From assembly GCA_021234155.1 (NCBI GenBank), contig JAJEKV010000021.1, positions 10,965,523 to 11,029,522 on the forward strand: a DNA stretch of 64,000 bases, given 5' to 3'. Origin of the DNA: Isoetes taiwanensis (taxonomy: Eukaryota > Streptophyta > Lycopodiopsida > Isoetales > Isoetaceae). Below, piece after piece: positions 10,800 through 22,548 of this stretch (position 1 is its first letter; the number at the start of each line of letters is the position of its first letter). The position numbers were made by a program, and so were the translations under genes. The notes under the pieces were generated by a model. That model saw only the letters and a list, made by a program, of their open reading frames with translations, was not told the DNA's origin and did not search any database.

Positions 10800-13700
10800 A
10801 TGTGCCTTCGGTTGGTGTCCTGGAATTGTCGAGGTTTTCCCTGGCGTAAAGGTGATGGCTTGAATCCCATTGCAAAAGATATGGATATCATTCTGCTCAT
10901 GGAAACGTGGGAGCATTCAGCCAAACGGCTACCTCATTTTACATGCTATCAATTCTTTTCATTATTTAATGAATGTCATGGGCAACGAGGTTGCGGTGGA
11001 GTTGCTTGCTATTTCAAGGATGCCCTTGCTCCATATATCACGCTTCATAAAGCTGATAGATATAATCGCTACATGTGGATCAAACTTCATTGCCACAATA
11101 GTAGTACCATTTTTGTTGTTTTATTTACTTCCCACCTACATCATCACCTTTTTATGATGAATATGATGTCGCTCGCAGTGATCCTTATGGTGATCTTTAT
11201 GATGACATTGCTCAATTCAAACAGTTGGGGCATGTTATTCTTCTTGGTGATTTCAATGCTCGCACTGCTGAAATGCAAGCTGCTCAACTCATACTTGAGG
11301 ATGTTCGTGACCCTTTATGGATGTGCGCTAATGATACGCTCTTTTCCACGTTCATCGCCGATGCTAATAAACTCGCCTCAACATTTGGAAGGGAGCTCAT
11401 CCAGGTTGTGTGAAGTCTTTGAGATGGTACTTTGTAATGGCTTAGAGCAATGGCCACACTCTAAAGGTATTACATGCATGTGGGATAGGCGGGGTGGTGG
11501 TACTAGTGTTGTTGATTATGTCATTTCTCAAGTGCAAGCCTTGGATCTCATTTCAGATTTTCAATTGGCACAAGGCATAGAGATGAGGAGATAAAATATG
11601 ATCACTATCCACTTTATTTGTCATTAAAGTGGCAGGCTTCCACCTCTTCAACCCATTGCTATCCAGTTCCTCGTCCCTCGCATTTCGCTTGACTTATTCT
11701 AGATCTTTTGAATATATACAGACATTAGCTCCTGGCGCTTTGCGGGTATTTTGATTACCCAACTCTTCAAGAGCGTAATCAAAGATTTGCCGATACTTTG
11801 CTTACCGCCGTCTCTTGCTTTGGTACACGCGCTTCGGGTGTTGCTCATGCCGGTAGGAAATCCTTTCCTAGAAATGCCTGGTTTGATGAAGACTCCAAGC
11901 GGCTTTTAAAACAATTGCGAATGATAGTTGAGCCGGATACGCCGACATAATGCCATTCATAATTATAAGTCCGTTTTGAAACGCCAAAGAAGGCACGCTT
12001 TGTTGCCGAGCACCGAAGCAAATGTTTGAATTATCGCTACGTGAGCCTCCTGGACCTTCCGGGCGCAAAATATTATATCGACCACCTCCTACCCTTGGAC
12101 ATATTTCTATGCAAAGAATGGGATGAGCGATTGGTCCAATTATATGATCATCCCGGGGTCCTTAATTACGGCCTCCTTTGGTAGGTGATATTCTTCAATT
12201 CACGTAGGAGGAAGTCAAAGAAGGATTAGGCATCTATCTAATGGCAAGTCTCCTCGATCTTCAAGGTTTGCAAGCGAAATTGCTTAAATGGGGGTCCGCT
12301 ATTGCTTCCAATCATCACTACTCTTTTAAATCAAGCTTTGCAAGAAGGCTTGCCGTAAACTTGGGTCGGTAAGGTCGCACCAATTTACAAAGGGTGATAA
12401 GCATGACCCTTCTAATTATCGCATGATCATGGTAAGTTCCATATTTTCAAAGCTCTTAGCCAGTCTTTACTTGAGAAGCAGTTGACATCATGGGCGTAAC
12501 ATACTTGGTGTATGCGTCTTTGTAGGACAAAGTGGCTTTTCGTCCATGCCATTCTACAATAGACCATATTTTCACATTGGCGCATGCTTATTGAACATAG
12601 TCGGTTTGAAACAAGACCTCTATATATGCTTTGTAGATTTTACTTACGCTTTTCATACAAGCACCCTTGCGAGCTTCTTTGGCGCCTTAGTGCACTTGGG
12701 GTTCCACAAGATCTTCAAAATGCACGGTTTATCGGCTCTATGAAAGGGTTTTTACTAAATTTCCAAATCGTGTACTCAAATCACTAGCAATATTGGAGTT
12801 CGTCGGGGTTGCCCTTTATCTCCTACACTTTTTGGCTTGTACATTGATCAATTGGAAGAATGGCTTGATAATCATGGCGGGCGGAGGTCCACATTTGGCA
12901 CACTATATCATTAGGCAACTTATGTATCTTTGATGATGTTTCACTTCGCACATACCGCCGCTAGTATGCGCAACATTTACATGCTCGCATTGACAGTTTA
13001 CGTGGAGAACACAGTGTCCGTGTTAATCCGCAAAAGACCAAGCTTTTGTAGTTCAATCTTCTCGTCATAATGTTCCCCTATGCACTATGATAGCCGCCGT
13101 TGAAGTTGTAGATAGCTACAAGTATCTTGGTGTAGAATTACGTAAGAACACACTCTGGGAACAATGTATTACCAAGCGGGTGGCTGCTGGATGGAGAGCA
13201 CTCTATGCAATGCAAAACAATTGTTTTCGCGCAGAAATTCATGATTGGCCACGGAAAGCCCACTTGTTTCGGGCTTTGGTAGAGCCCTGCTTTTCTATGG
13301 TTCAAGTGTGGGGGCTGCCATTAGTGCTAGTGCTTGGGAGAGCTTGGAGCGGGTGCAAAAGTCCTTTCTCACTTACAGCCTTGGAGTTAAAACAACGGTG
13401 CCCTATGCTATTCTTTTACAAGAGACAGGTTTTTGGCCTCTTCAACATTCTGCCATGAAGCGCCATCTCCACTATATCTGCAAGGTGCACCACATGGACG
13501 ATGTTAGGTATCCCGTCTTGCACTTGCCATGGCTGAATCTCCTCGCTTGAAACGATGTTGGAAAGAGCATTGCACTACATGGTTTGCCCGTTGGTACGTA
13601 CAGCAAACTGAGCACCGCCGATGCTTGCCGATTCGATCCCCGAAGCTTTTGCAACAATATCTTAATGGTTGTTTTTCTCAAAAGATATGGGACGCAGCTT

Positions 13701-13980
13701 ACTTTTGGCCCAAGTGAAAACCGGGTCATTATCATGCACACATAAATCCCACTTTGGCACCGTGAGCCCCAAGCTTATTTGCTTGCTTCATTGTCCAGGA
13801 ACAAGCTTGTAGCTATTTCATCAATTCGCACGGGTCCCACAGGCTACTTGATTGAGACGGGTAGATGGGAGCGGCCGCAATTGCCGCTTGAAGCGAGACT
13901 ATGTGCATGTTGCCATTCACGTGTTATTGAAGATGAAAGCCATACTCTTCCGAAAGTTGCCCCGCTTTTGAGATAGTCCG
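10800..13980 (+). pseudogene. LINE ORF2: APE endonuclease and reverse transcriptase
   Basis: Starts MCLRLVSWNCRGFPW; SWNCRG is the APE endonuclease N-motif. Further endonuclease marks are LLMETWE, HVILLGDFNART (GDFN), SVVDYVIS and YDHYPL. The RT follows with NYRMIMVSSIFSKLL, a GQSGF-type finger, CFVDFTYAFHT (FVDF.KAFD), IGVRRGCPLSPTLFGLYID (GCPLSP) and VDSYKYLGVEL. The end has CACCHSRVIEDESHTL, a zinc-binding CCHC/H-type knuckle. The FADD box is reduced to a frameshifted IFDDV. Many frameshifts exist (near 11120, 11400, 12480, 12760, 12880). The LYICFVDF.KAF and LFGLYID wording looks unlike typical plant L1, so a different clade is likely. Confidence 0.85.
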
Positions 13981-14283
13981 GAATCATTTTTCGACCTTAG
14001 CATTCCATTCCACGCCTAATAACTTCTCAACAAGACCATCATTGCATGACTTGGCATTATACATACTTGAGGTTCTAGATAAACGTCGCAATTCCGAGCC
14101 CCTCGGGTCATCATTATCTAAGCTTGTCTAGTATCATCATTACTGCAAAGGTTTTTCCCTTGAAAACCTTTCGAGGCAGGGGTTTTTTAATCCTAGTAGT
14201 AATGATTGTACTAGCCCATTGTATGGGTCCCATGACCTATTGGTCTTTGTGGACGTTAAAAAAACTATTCTATTCTATTTATT

Positions 14284-14832
14284 CTATGATATGTGAGAAG
14301 AGAGCATTCCTATCTTCCAAAAACATTCCCGTCGACAACATCGACATCGAAATCATACGAATGATCCTAGCAAACCATAGAAGCTAGTTTAGCATCGACA
14401 GACTCACAAAAAAGACCAGACCGTCGAGGATCATCCACTGGCAATGATAGACCTCCTCAACGGCTACAAACATCCAGTGCTCCCACAACATGAACTCCAA
14501 TTAAAGCCCAACATCATATGCCACGTCACAAAAACACTAGACAAAGACAGAGGACTCGTAAAAAATGCAAGAGTCATCGTATGCTCAACTAGCCCTGGAC
14601 AATCCACAGACGATAACTTCCAATGCATCCAGCATATTCAACAACATTCCATAGTTGCCTGAACTCACCCCTGACAAAATAGCCTTTGATATGTGAACTT
14701 AAGTTTTCACACACAGGCAACTACACACAATGCTCGTAGGCATTCGAAGAAAATAAGATATGCTGATCCTTGTTGATGAGTCAGACACAAGCAAGACTAT
14801 TATAAACATCGTCTACAAAGAACTACTTCCAT
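14284..14832 (+). pseudogene. Helitron helicase 3' piece, unit 2
   Basis: Resumes after the LINE with MICEKRAFLSSKNIPVDN, LPQHELQLKPNIICHVTKTL and LVKNARVIV, loses about 100 bp relative to unit 1 (no MTVQVPTGQPQHVGK block), and ends LILVDESDTSKTIINIVYKE. The MICEK start is shared with the LINE tail only by accident of the junction. Confidence 0.75.
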
Positions 14833-15599
14833 AAACAAGGTGCGCATCCAAAAAGAAAAAAAAGGGGGGGGGGGAGGACACTCCCTCATCTCACGCCCAG
14901 GGTGCAGATGGAACACCGATCCCTTCGGAAATCGATGTTCCCTCTAACACCATGGGCGCTGCACCCGAACGACGTACTTGGGTTTGACTCATAAGGGTGC
15001 AGAGCCAGCGCCAAATTCTTATATGAATATAACGCAACTACACGATAAATATGCCATAGCAATTGTACGAGTTAAAGTAGACTAAAAAGAATCAGCCATG
15101 ACATGCTGCAAATAAATTAGACAAGCGCAGCCAATTCTGACCCATCGTCACTCTTTTTGTGATATCTTCCACGTATAAATTTTGGTTGATTAGACTCAAT
15201 CTAGAAACTTTATTCAAAACCCTTTCTAAGAAAGTAAGAATCACGTGAGAAGGATCTCTAGTCGTTGAAATATGATGCTCCAAAGTTTGGATAGCAAAAC
15301 TGCTCAAACTGCCTCCTTCTAGAAATCCTTATAGAAATCCATGTCCTTTGCTTTTGTCATGAGCTATACATAATTTTACAAATTTTTAACGCATATCAAG
15401 TATGCATTATTGGTATAATACCCCAAAATACATCATGCACAATATACCAAGACCGTCACATCAAGGTATTATAATAAGCAAAGTAAGTTCGGGTATCATT
15501 TTGAAGTTAAGAGGTATGACTTGAAAGCAAATGTGGAATTATATGTTGCTTACATATGAAGAGAAAACATCATCACATATAGGTATTTTAGAAAATGAA

Positions 15600-16570
15600 T
15601 TAAGGTTGAAGTATCATGATAAAATAAATCCCAGAAACGGGTGCAGACTCTGACGATGAAGACAACAGTAGTAAATATCATGAAGATGCTACATTTGAAG
15701 ATAAAGTTGTTGAATAGATTGCAGGTGAGCAAATGATAGAACAGCCAACAAAAATGAATGATGACAAAATTGTTGGATATGTCAGAAAGAGGAGGTTGGA
15801 AGGACAAACATTCAGAGATGAAACAATATTGCAAATACAAGCTTGTATGGTAGAAGAAAGGTTGGAAAAATTGTCAGACTGCAATCACAACAAGGTGACA
15901 TGCCTGAAATGTTAATGGTAATGGAAATATGGGTGCCATAATCATTTGAGGCAGCATTGAATAATTTTGAGGCAGACAAATGGAAAGAGGCTATGGATGA
16001 TGAAATGAGGTCTTTTGAGAGAACCTCGACTTATCAGCTCATGGATCTACCAAAGGGAAAGCAACTCGTAGATAACAAATGGGTTTATAAGTTAAAACAA
16101 AATGCAAATGGAACACCTAAACACAAGGCAAGGTTAGTGGCTCAAGGTTACGGAAAAGAAGTAGACTTTGATGAGACCTAGCCACCTCTGCTGAAGTTAT
16201 CAAACATCAAAATGATAATAGCAACGGCAAATGCAGTAAATCTAGAACTACAACATATGGATGTGTGGACTAATTTCTAGTTCAATTAGAAGAAGAGCTG
16301 TATATGAAACAAGCTCTGGATATGAGAAAGGAAAGACAAGGATTTGAAGACTAAATAGGGTTGTTTATGGTTGAAACATGCCTTAGACAGTGGTATAAAT
16401 GTACAGACCATTATTTAAAGGAACAAGGCTTTGAAAAGCTTGAGAATGATGGCAACGTATATATTCTGAAAAAGGGAAAGTGAGTTCTGTATAATGGCCA
16501 TTTTTGGATAGAGCTGAAGAAAAAGAAAGTGGCTTAGATAGAACCAAGACAACTAGTGCAATGTTGATAG
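15600..16570 (+). pseudogene. Ty1/copia pol fragment, copy 3
   Basis: Same content as copy 2: linker, then NNFEADKWKEAMDDEMRSFE, LPKGKQLVDNKWVYKLKQNA and KARLVAQGYGKEVDFDET before a TAG. It has the empty SINE site TCTTTTGAGAGAACC at 16011. The best-preserved reading of the RT start is here. Confidence 0.85.
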
Positions 16571-16814
16571 CATTTGAAATTCAACTGTGGCAGGGTTTCC
16601 TTGATGAGCACATAAAATTCTTCAAGCATGTACACCATAGTTTGATAAATTGGACGAACTGGTGAGGTAAAGGTACCTCTCCTTCAGCATAAAATTCATA
16701 GTCATTAGCGTTTTTTCATTCTTGGCCTGTGCTATTCCGCATAATATTTAAGATCTTCTTGTTGTCTTTTTATGCATGTAATATGATGTCTTTTAATGCT
16801 TAACTTTTATCTAT

Positions 16815-17623
16815 ATAAGAAATTCAACCGATCCAGACCTCATACGGTTCGTCGATGACATCGGAGAGGGCTGTCTACTCAATGACATTCTGCTGACACT
16901 GTTAAAGACAACAACCAAAATAGAGGATGCAATCAACTTCTTATACAATGCACATATATTGCTAACACCTATGATATGTGAGAAGAGAGCATTCCTATCT
17001 TCCAAAAACATTCTCGTCGACAACTTCAACATCGAAATCATACGAATGATCCTAGCAAATCACAGAAGCTAGTTTAGCATCGACAGACTCACAAAAAACG
17101 ACCAGACCGTCGAGGTTCATCCACTGGCAATGATAGACTTCCTCAAGGGCTACAAACATTCAATGCTCCCACAACATGAACTCCAATTAAAGCCCAACAC
17201 CATATGCCACGTCACAAAAACACTAGACAAAGATAGAGGACTCGTAAAAAATGCAAGAGTCATCGTATGCTCAATGTACGCCAAGTTCGTGACTGTCCAA
17301 GTACCAACATGACAACCACAACATGTGGGAAAAATACACCCCTTATCCCGAGTTGTTTTTTTCCAACAACCGGACAACTAGCCCTGGACAATTCACAGAT
17401 GATAACTTCCACTGCGACCAGCATATTCAACAACATTCCATAGTTGCCTGAACTCATCCTTGACAAAATAGTCTTCGATCTGTGAACTTAAGTTTTCACA
17501 CACGGACAACTATACACAGTGCTCACAGGCATTCGTAGAGAAGAAGATATGATGATCCTTGTTGATGAGTCAGACACAAGCAAGGCTATAATAAACGTCG
17601 TCTACAAAGAACTACTTCCATAA
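16815..17623 (+). pseudogene. Helitron helicase C-terminal part, unit 3
   Basis: Best preserved copy. It contains EKRAFLSSKNI, the LPQHELQLKPNTICHVTK segment, MTVQ/VTVQVPT, and the C-terminal block VFTHGQLYTVLTGIRREEDM followed by ILVDESDTSKAIINVVYKE and LLP-stop. HGQLY corresponds to the HGQLYVALSR motif of PIF1-type Helitron helicases, with VALSR changed to TVLTG. Stops remain after HRS and before VFTHG. Confidence 0.8.
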
Positions 17624-18003
17624 ACAAGGTGCGTATCCAAAAAGAAAAAAAGGGGGGACACTCCCTCCATCTCACGCCCAGGGTGCAGATGGAACACCGA
17701 TCCCTTTGAAAATCGATGCTGCCTCTAACACGATGGGCGCCGCACCCAAACGCCGTATTTGGGTTTGACTCCCAAGGGCGCAAAGCCCGCGTCAAATTCT
17801 TGTATGAATATAGCTCAACTACACGATAAATACGCCATAGCAAACGTACGAGTTAAAGTAGACTAAAAAGAATCAGCCATGACATGCTGCAAATAAATTA
17901 AACAAGTTAAGAAACTTGACCCACTACATGTGGCAAACATTGATATAGAAGTTATACAAATTTGTTAGAATTGCAAAACAAATAAAATAAGCAAATTGTT
18001 ATA

Positions 18004-18198
18004 TTAGCAAGCCAAAGCATTTTCACTTGTGGCCATATGTGCCATTTTTAGAGGATCTATGCTCTTCACGTGTCGTCTGTCTCTCACTACCATCTCAGAA
18101 GACAGATGCTCAACACCCCTCTTCAAAGCATCCACAATCTTTTTAGCATCTGGTCGTTGTGTGTACACCATGTCTCTATGGAGCATGCACAAGTTCAA
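18004..18198 (-). CDS. Hypothetical exon-like open frame
   Basis: A 64-codon minus-strand frame ending at 18004 with even, protein-like composition (DAKKIVDALKRGVEHLSSEM, VVRDRRHVKSIDPLKMAHMA). No family recognised. It lies just outside the tandem units and left of the GC hairpin repeat, so it may belong to a DNA transposon. Confidence 0.3.
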   Translation of the reverse strand: MNLCMLHRDMVYTQRPDAKKIVDALKRGVEHLSSEMVVRDRRHVKSIDPLKMAHMATSENALAC

Positions 18199-18276
18199 GG
18201 AACTTGGAATGATCCGCTAGCTCCATTTGCCTCATTTACCAAGCCTTCCCAAGACACCCATATCGTATTTACTAAT

Positions 18277-18332
18277 ACAAGAAACTTATCGCGGCGGCCT
18301 TACGGCCGCCGCGAACGTTTCTCTTCCCCAAC
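18277..18332 (+). repeat. GC-hairpin repeat copy 1 with CACTA-like start
   Basis: ACAAGAAACTTAT followed by a perfect 10-bp stem CGCGGCGGCC (18290-18299), loop TTAC, GGCCGCCGCG (18304-18313), then AACGTTTCTCTT. The preceding bases CTAATACAAGAAAC resemble a CACTA (EnSpm) terminus CACTACAAGAAA. No matching opposite-orientation end was found. Confidence 0.55.
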
Positions 18333-21300
18333 TCGTCTATGCAGGGGAAATTTGTGTAACTTTGGAATGGTGCCAAAGTCCTTAAAATGTGATACTTGAT
18401 GTTTCTATAATATGATGAGAAGGCATTGCACAAGTAGACTATGGGGTATCCATCTAAGAGCGTGCATGTGGATCTAGCAAAAATAGCAAAATTGCAAAAA
18501 TAATGAATTGTAAAAGAGTAATTATAACATTCTAATTACCTAGATCTCAGACAAATTCATTCAAATCCAATAGGGCATGCTCATTCAAGTGCCACTTTGA
18601 CAACGTCTTGTGAATGGTATTCCAAAGCATTTCAGAACTAGAAAAGCTAATCAAAAGCATTATAGAAAATATCAAAGGCATAGTGGTAGTGCACAATATT
18701 TATGAGGAGACTTGATTAATGTTACCTTGTAATATTCTTCTTGAGAATATGTACCATTTTAAAGCAGTCCAAGAGGACTTTATTTGGCATTACCTTCATG
18801 CGTATTTACAATACTCCGTGTAGGATCCTGCATCCCCATTGTAAACAAAATCCTGACATTTCACATTCCTAAAACAGAACTTTAATCTACGACTTTAGAT
18901 AATTTTGCAAAAACTTTTATTGAACAAAATCGAACAAAGATAATAGAGATAAACTTCGTTGCCTTTTTTTATTGGCATTCCATTAACATGCTTGATTCCA
19001 CAACGTTACTTTGCACAAATTCCAAAACCATGGACCGAGATTAATCGTTACCGCGAAGATCTGAGTCATTAACCACATTTTTCCATTACCGGTGGCTTAT
19101 TGTTATGCATAGAACACCGGGAAGTTGAATACATAACTAGACTCTTCCTTCTCCTTCTTAGACGAAGCTCGACCAAAATAACCAGCTACTATTGCTACAA
19201 TTCCGGCAGAACAACTGCAAGATTATGTGATTGGTCTCCAAGAGGCTCCTCCGACACCGGGTTTAGTGTTTGCTTGTGGATTCGATCGATGCACCTCACT
19301 AGCAATACCACCACGGGCCTAAAATTCAAAACACTAGGAAAATAAAAACCAAAGCATGAGAGAGCGGACTTAATCCACAACTACTTTGAAGCCTAGTCAT
19401 GACAAGATATCTCAGAAGTTGAAATCATTGACACGCAAAATGTGATGCACAAATGGATGTTTGGCAATGTAGCATGTTTTCCTAAACCGAGATTTGAAAA
19501 GACCGATTTCAACCAAAGAAGGATGCATTCTCGCATAAAGATTCCAAGTAGTCACCTTTAAGAAGCACAAAATAAATCTCCCAATATTTACCTTTTGCAA
19601 GATTTGATATATTTTCAACTTCGAGCATCTCTGATTCTGATTAAAACCTTATATAGGGTTGCAAGTACCCTCGACCTCCTCGAGGTCTTGTTGCTACAAA
19701 TATGGTACATGTTACCGCTTGGTACGCAAGAGCTCGTTGGAGTTCTTCTTCATCGATCTTTCTATATATCACAAATAAAAAGAGATAACAACCATTTAGA
19801 CCATATACCGAGTTGTATGGTAGCAAAAAGTAATGTATACACACTTTTCTTGAGCAAGCAACTTACTCACACACCTGCCTCCTATTTCTCGTTTCTCTAA
19901 TTGAGATAACTTATAATAACGAAATGCTGCTTCATCTGCTTAGAATCCAAAAGATCCAAGTATAGCACACTGCGGCATTTAAGCAGACTGAAGTCAATTA
20001 TTAGACCCAAGCGGTTGACCTCTAGTGCTAACTTTGGTTAAAGGATGGTTCGGAAGATGATAAAATAATATTTCTTTCTTTTCGATAAGATATATGGCCA
20101 ACTTCGCTAGAAGGCCATCCGGCAACTTTATAAGAATAGGAAAAGAAAAACCAATACATCCGCTTGAATCCGGATGTGTCGGATAAAAGCTTCCTTGATA
20201 TATCATCCCCGCAGCAAAATGATGAAACACAACAACAAATGCTAATCCTAATTAATGCTCAAAACTAAAATAATGAAAAAATATGGAAAAGACTAATGTT
20301 AAGCTTGAAGCTAGGAGCCACTCACGACTTGGCACAAGCCGACCAGACCGTGAAGTATGCATGCAGGCCCGTGAAGCCGGGCCATCAAGCCCTTGGCACC
20401 GGGACTCATTGTTGGAACCGACCAAAGGCACAAGGCCCCGAGCATAAAGTAGAAAAAGGTCATATAAAAGAGCATAATTAGTGGAAATGCACCAAAGAAA
20501 CCCGACGGAGACCTCATGGTGCGGATGAGCATTCAAATGAAAATTTCTCGATGGTGACATCAAGAAAAGTCCGATGTGGCTCCATCCTCACATGAGCAAT
20601 ACCGGTGCCTCCCATTGGAAACCATCCGGCTCTGCATTTCCTTACATTGTGGACAATGAAGTGAACCGTGCATCCCGCATGATCAAGTTTCAAGGTTAGA
20701 AAGAAAAAGGACGGTGGTGTAGCTTGGTGAACATTGTTCGGAGCCTAAGTAAGCATTGATACATGGAAAATCATCGCCCAAGGTAGAATTGAAGTACCTT
20801 TGTTTTATATGCAAATACATAAGTATGGCCGACCTTCATGTTCTCAAAGTCACTATCGTGTCCGGGCGGATGAGCATAGTTACTTGGCTTTCCTCCTCAG
20901 TAAGCGTAATTTGTAGCTAAAATCAGCCCCAAACTCAAGCCTTTATTTGGATCGGTGATTACGTATACCAGCCTTCAAACGATGGATATGAGCCGGGTTT
21001 TACGTGGCAAAAAGCGGGTCAGAACTTGGCTTATGAGGATCCCATGGGTGACTACCCGTATGCAAACCAGATTGAAGAGCCATTCTGGATTGAACATTCT
21101 TCAAAAATCTGGCAATGCTTGAAGTTCACCATTGGCGACCTCCTACATTAGTATCTGAGCTATGGCGGCGATGTGTGAGAGCTGATCTCGCCGGAATGGG
21201 GCAGAGGAAGTGGAGAGCAGAGCATTCGGAGGAGATTCGACGGAGGAGATTCGTTCAAAGAAGATAAGAACGAAAACGTGGCATCCCTAGGTTTTTTCTT

Positions 21301-21422
21301 TTTTCTTGAATTTGAAAATGCAATGGGCGCATACGTGTCAGGGCCAGGGCTGTGCTCAGCCCAGAAAAATTACCTCCTTATTTTTTAAGAACAGAAAATG
21401 ATACTGCTTTATATATGGAATG

Positions 21423-21472
21423 ACAAGAAACTTATCGCGGCGGCTAAGGCCGCCGCGAACGTTTCTCTTTCC
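21423..21472 (+). repeat. GC-hairpin repeat copy 2
   Basis: Same block as 18277-18332 in the same orientation: ACAAGAAACTTAT, 9-bp stem CGCGGCGGC, loop TAAG, GCCGCCGCG, then AACGTTTCTCTTTCCC. Sequence outside the block is unrelated between the two copies. Confidence 0.55.
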
Positions 21473-21575
21473 CAGCCTTTTGTATACATTCATAACCCTA
21501 TTCGGATCATATGAATAACATGTGGGACTGTTGCCCATAATAAATGGCCTAACGAGCAACATCCCTGCATCTGAT

Positions 21576-21693
21576 TATACACTTAAATGATTTTATAAGA
21601 GAGTTAAGAGAGAAATATCGGGTAATTATGAACGTATACACTTAAATGATTTTATAAGAGAGTTAAGAGAGAAATATCGGGTAATTATGAACG
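21576..21693 (+). repeat. Perfect 59-bp tandem duplication
   Basis: TATACACTTAAATG... to ...AATTATGAACG is present twice head to tail without a mismatch (21576-21634 and 21635-21693). Noncoding. Confidence 0.95.
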
Positions 21694-22548
21694 TGGGCAC
21701 GATATAATCTCTGAAGCCGTAGACAGGATAATAGGAAGCTATTCTGGCTGGAGGAGTTATTGCCATCCCCTATAAAACCTCACGTCAAAGAATATATTAG
21801 CAATCACCAGATCACATCATGACGTCATCTCTGTGACTGTCTAAAAGGGAAAAAAAAACACTCAGTTGCTCAAAGGCTTTGTGGTATTTTTTTTTCTTGC
21901 ATTTTATTTTCCATAGAATCACATCACCGCTTGGGTTTTCACGATGCCAAACCCGGGGAGCTATTCCAGATCTGCATGTCTCGATGGTAACCTAGCTCAT
22001 GCTGAAGTAGCGAAGCAGGGCTCTGCACCATCCAGTCCTCATTTGTTCAGTTTATTCGATAGATTTCATGACAGAAATCGCTGGTTCCTGGTATTAGTAG
22101 TCTAGAGGATGAATCTAGTAGCAGTAGCATGGCCGCCTCGCCGCATCCCGATCTCTCTAAGCAGGGGAGCCTGTTTTGAGATGTTAACAGGGAGCCTGGC
22201 AAGTCTTAGTCGTCTGTTATACCCTGGTGTCCGGATTTTAAAGAGCTTGGAAGCCCTTTCGGCTGCTCTAATCCTTGCAATCCAAGGTGGTCTGATCAAG
22301 GCAGACCAATCGGACCTCTAAGAGGTCATAGAAGATCTGGTACTTGCCGTTTTGCACCATTCTTTGCTCGCTTAGAAGAGCCTGGGTGCTGTGCCGTAAT
22401 GAAGCTAGATTTCATTTGCTGTGATAGATCATATGTTGATTAAATCCTGGTAAGGAAGGAAGATTCGTCAACAAGAGGATATATTGATCATGTTGTAAAT
22501 CCTGAACTGTATCTTCAAATGGCTTTTACAGCCATATTGTTTTTGCAG

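Larger units (their letters stand above)
8723..14283 (+). mobile_element. Nearly full-length but decayed non-LTR retrotransposon (LINE)
   Basis: A 5.56-kb insertion in unit 2. It has a 5' untranslated region, an ORF1-like region, an ORF2 with endonuclease, RT and a zinc-knuckle-like end, a 3' untranslated region and a microsatellite tail of TTCTA units instead of poly(A). The 5' end is placed where homology to unit 3 stops and the 3' end at TATTCTATTTATTC. No clear target-site duplication; a 4-bp target deletion fits. A 5'-truncated minus-strand relative lies at 36287-36614 and ends in the same microsatellite. Confidence 0.85.
7126..15360 (+). mobile_element. Composite tandem unit 2, split by a LINE
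   Basis: Head 7126-8722 and tail 14284-15360 together equal one unit. The LINE 8723-14283 sits in its helicase part. Head starts GAGCTATGGATAATTTTAC, tail ends GCTTTTGTCAT and is directly followed by unit 3. Confidence 0.85.
15361..17905 (+). mobile_element. Composite tandem unit 3
   Basis: Complete at the head, directly abutting the tail of unit 2. It ends at 17905, about 250 bp short of the tails of units 1 and 2. It serves as the uninterrupted reference for the insertions in the other units. Confidence 0.85.
18200..22100. other. Unassigned region between hairpin repeats
   Basis: About 3.9 kb with no recognised gene. Minus-strand frames at 20252-20563 and around 19195-19345 are somewhat coding-like but match no family I know. 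An A+T-rich segment containing GGGCTGTGCTCAGCCCAGAAA (21333-21353, stem-loop) recurs at 23548-23568, so 21325-21420 and 23535-23625 are related repeats. Confidence 0.5.

Noticed and set aside
10528-10863. Leu/Met-rich membrane protein
   Set aside because: It is a shifted-frame shadow of the Ser/Ala-rich ORF1 end of the LINE.
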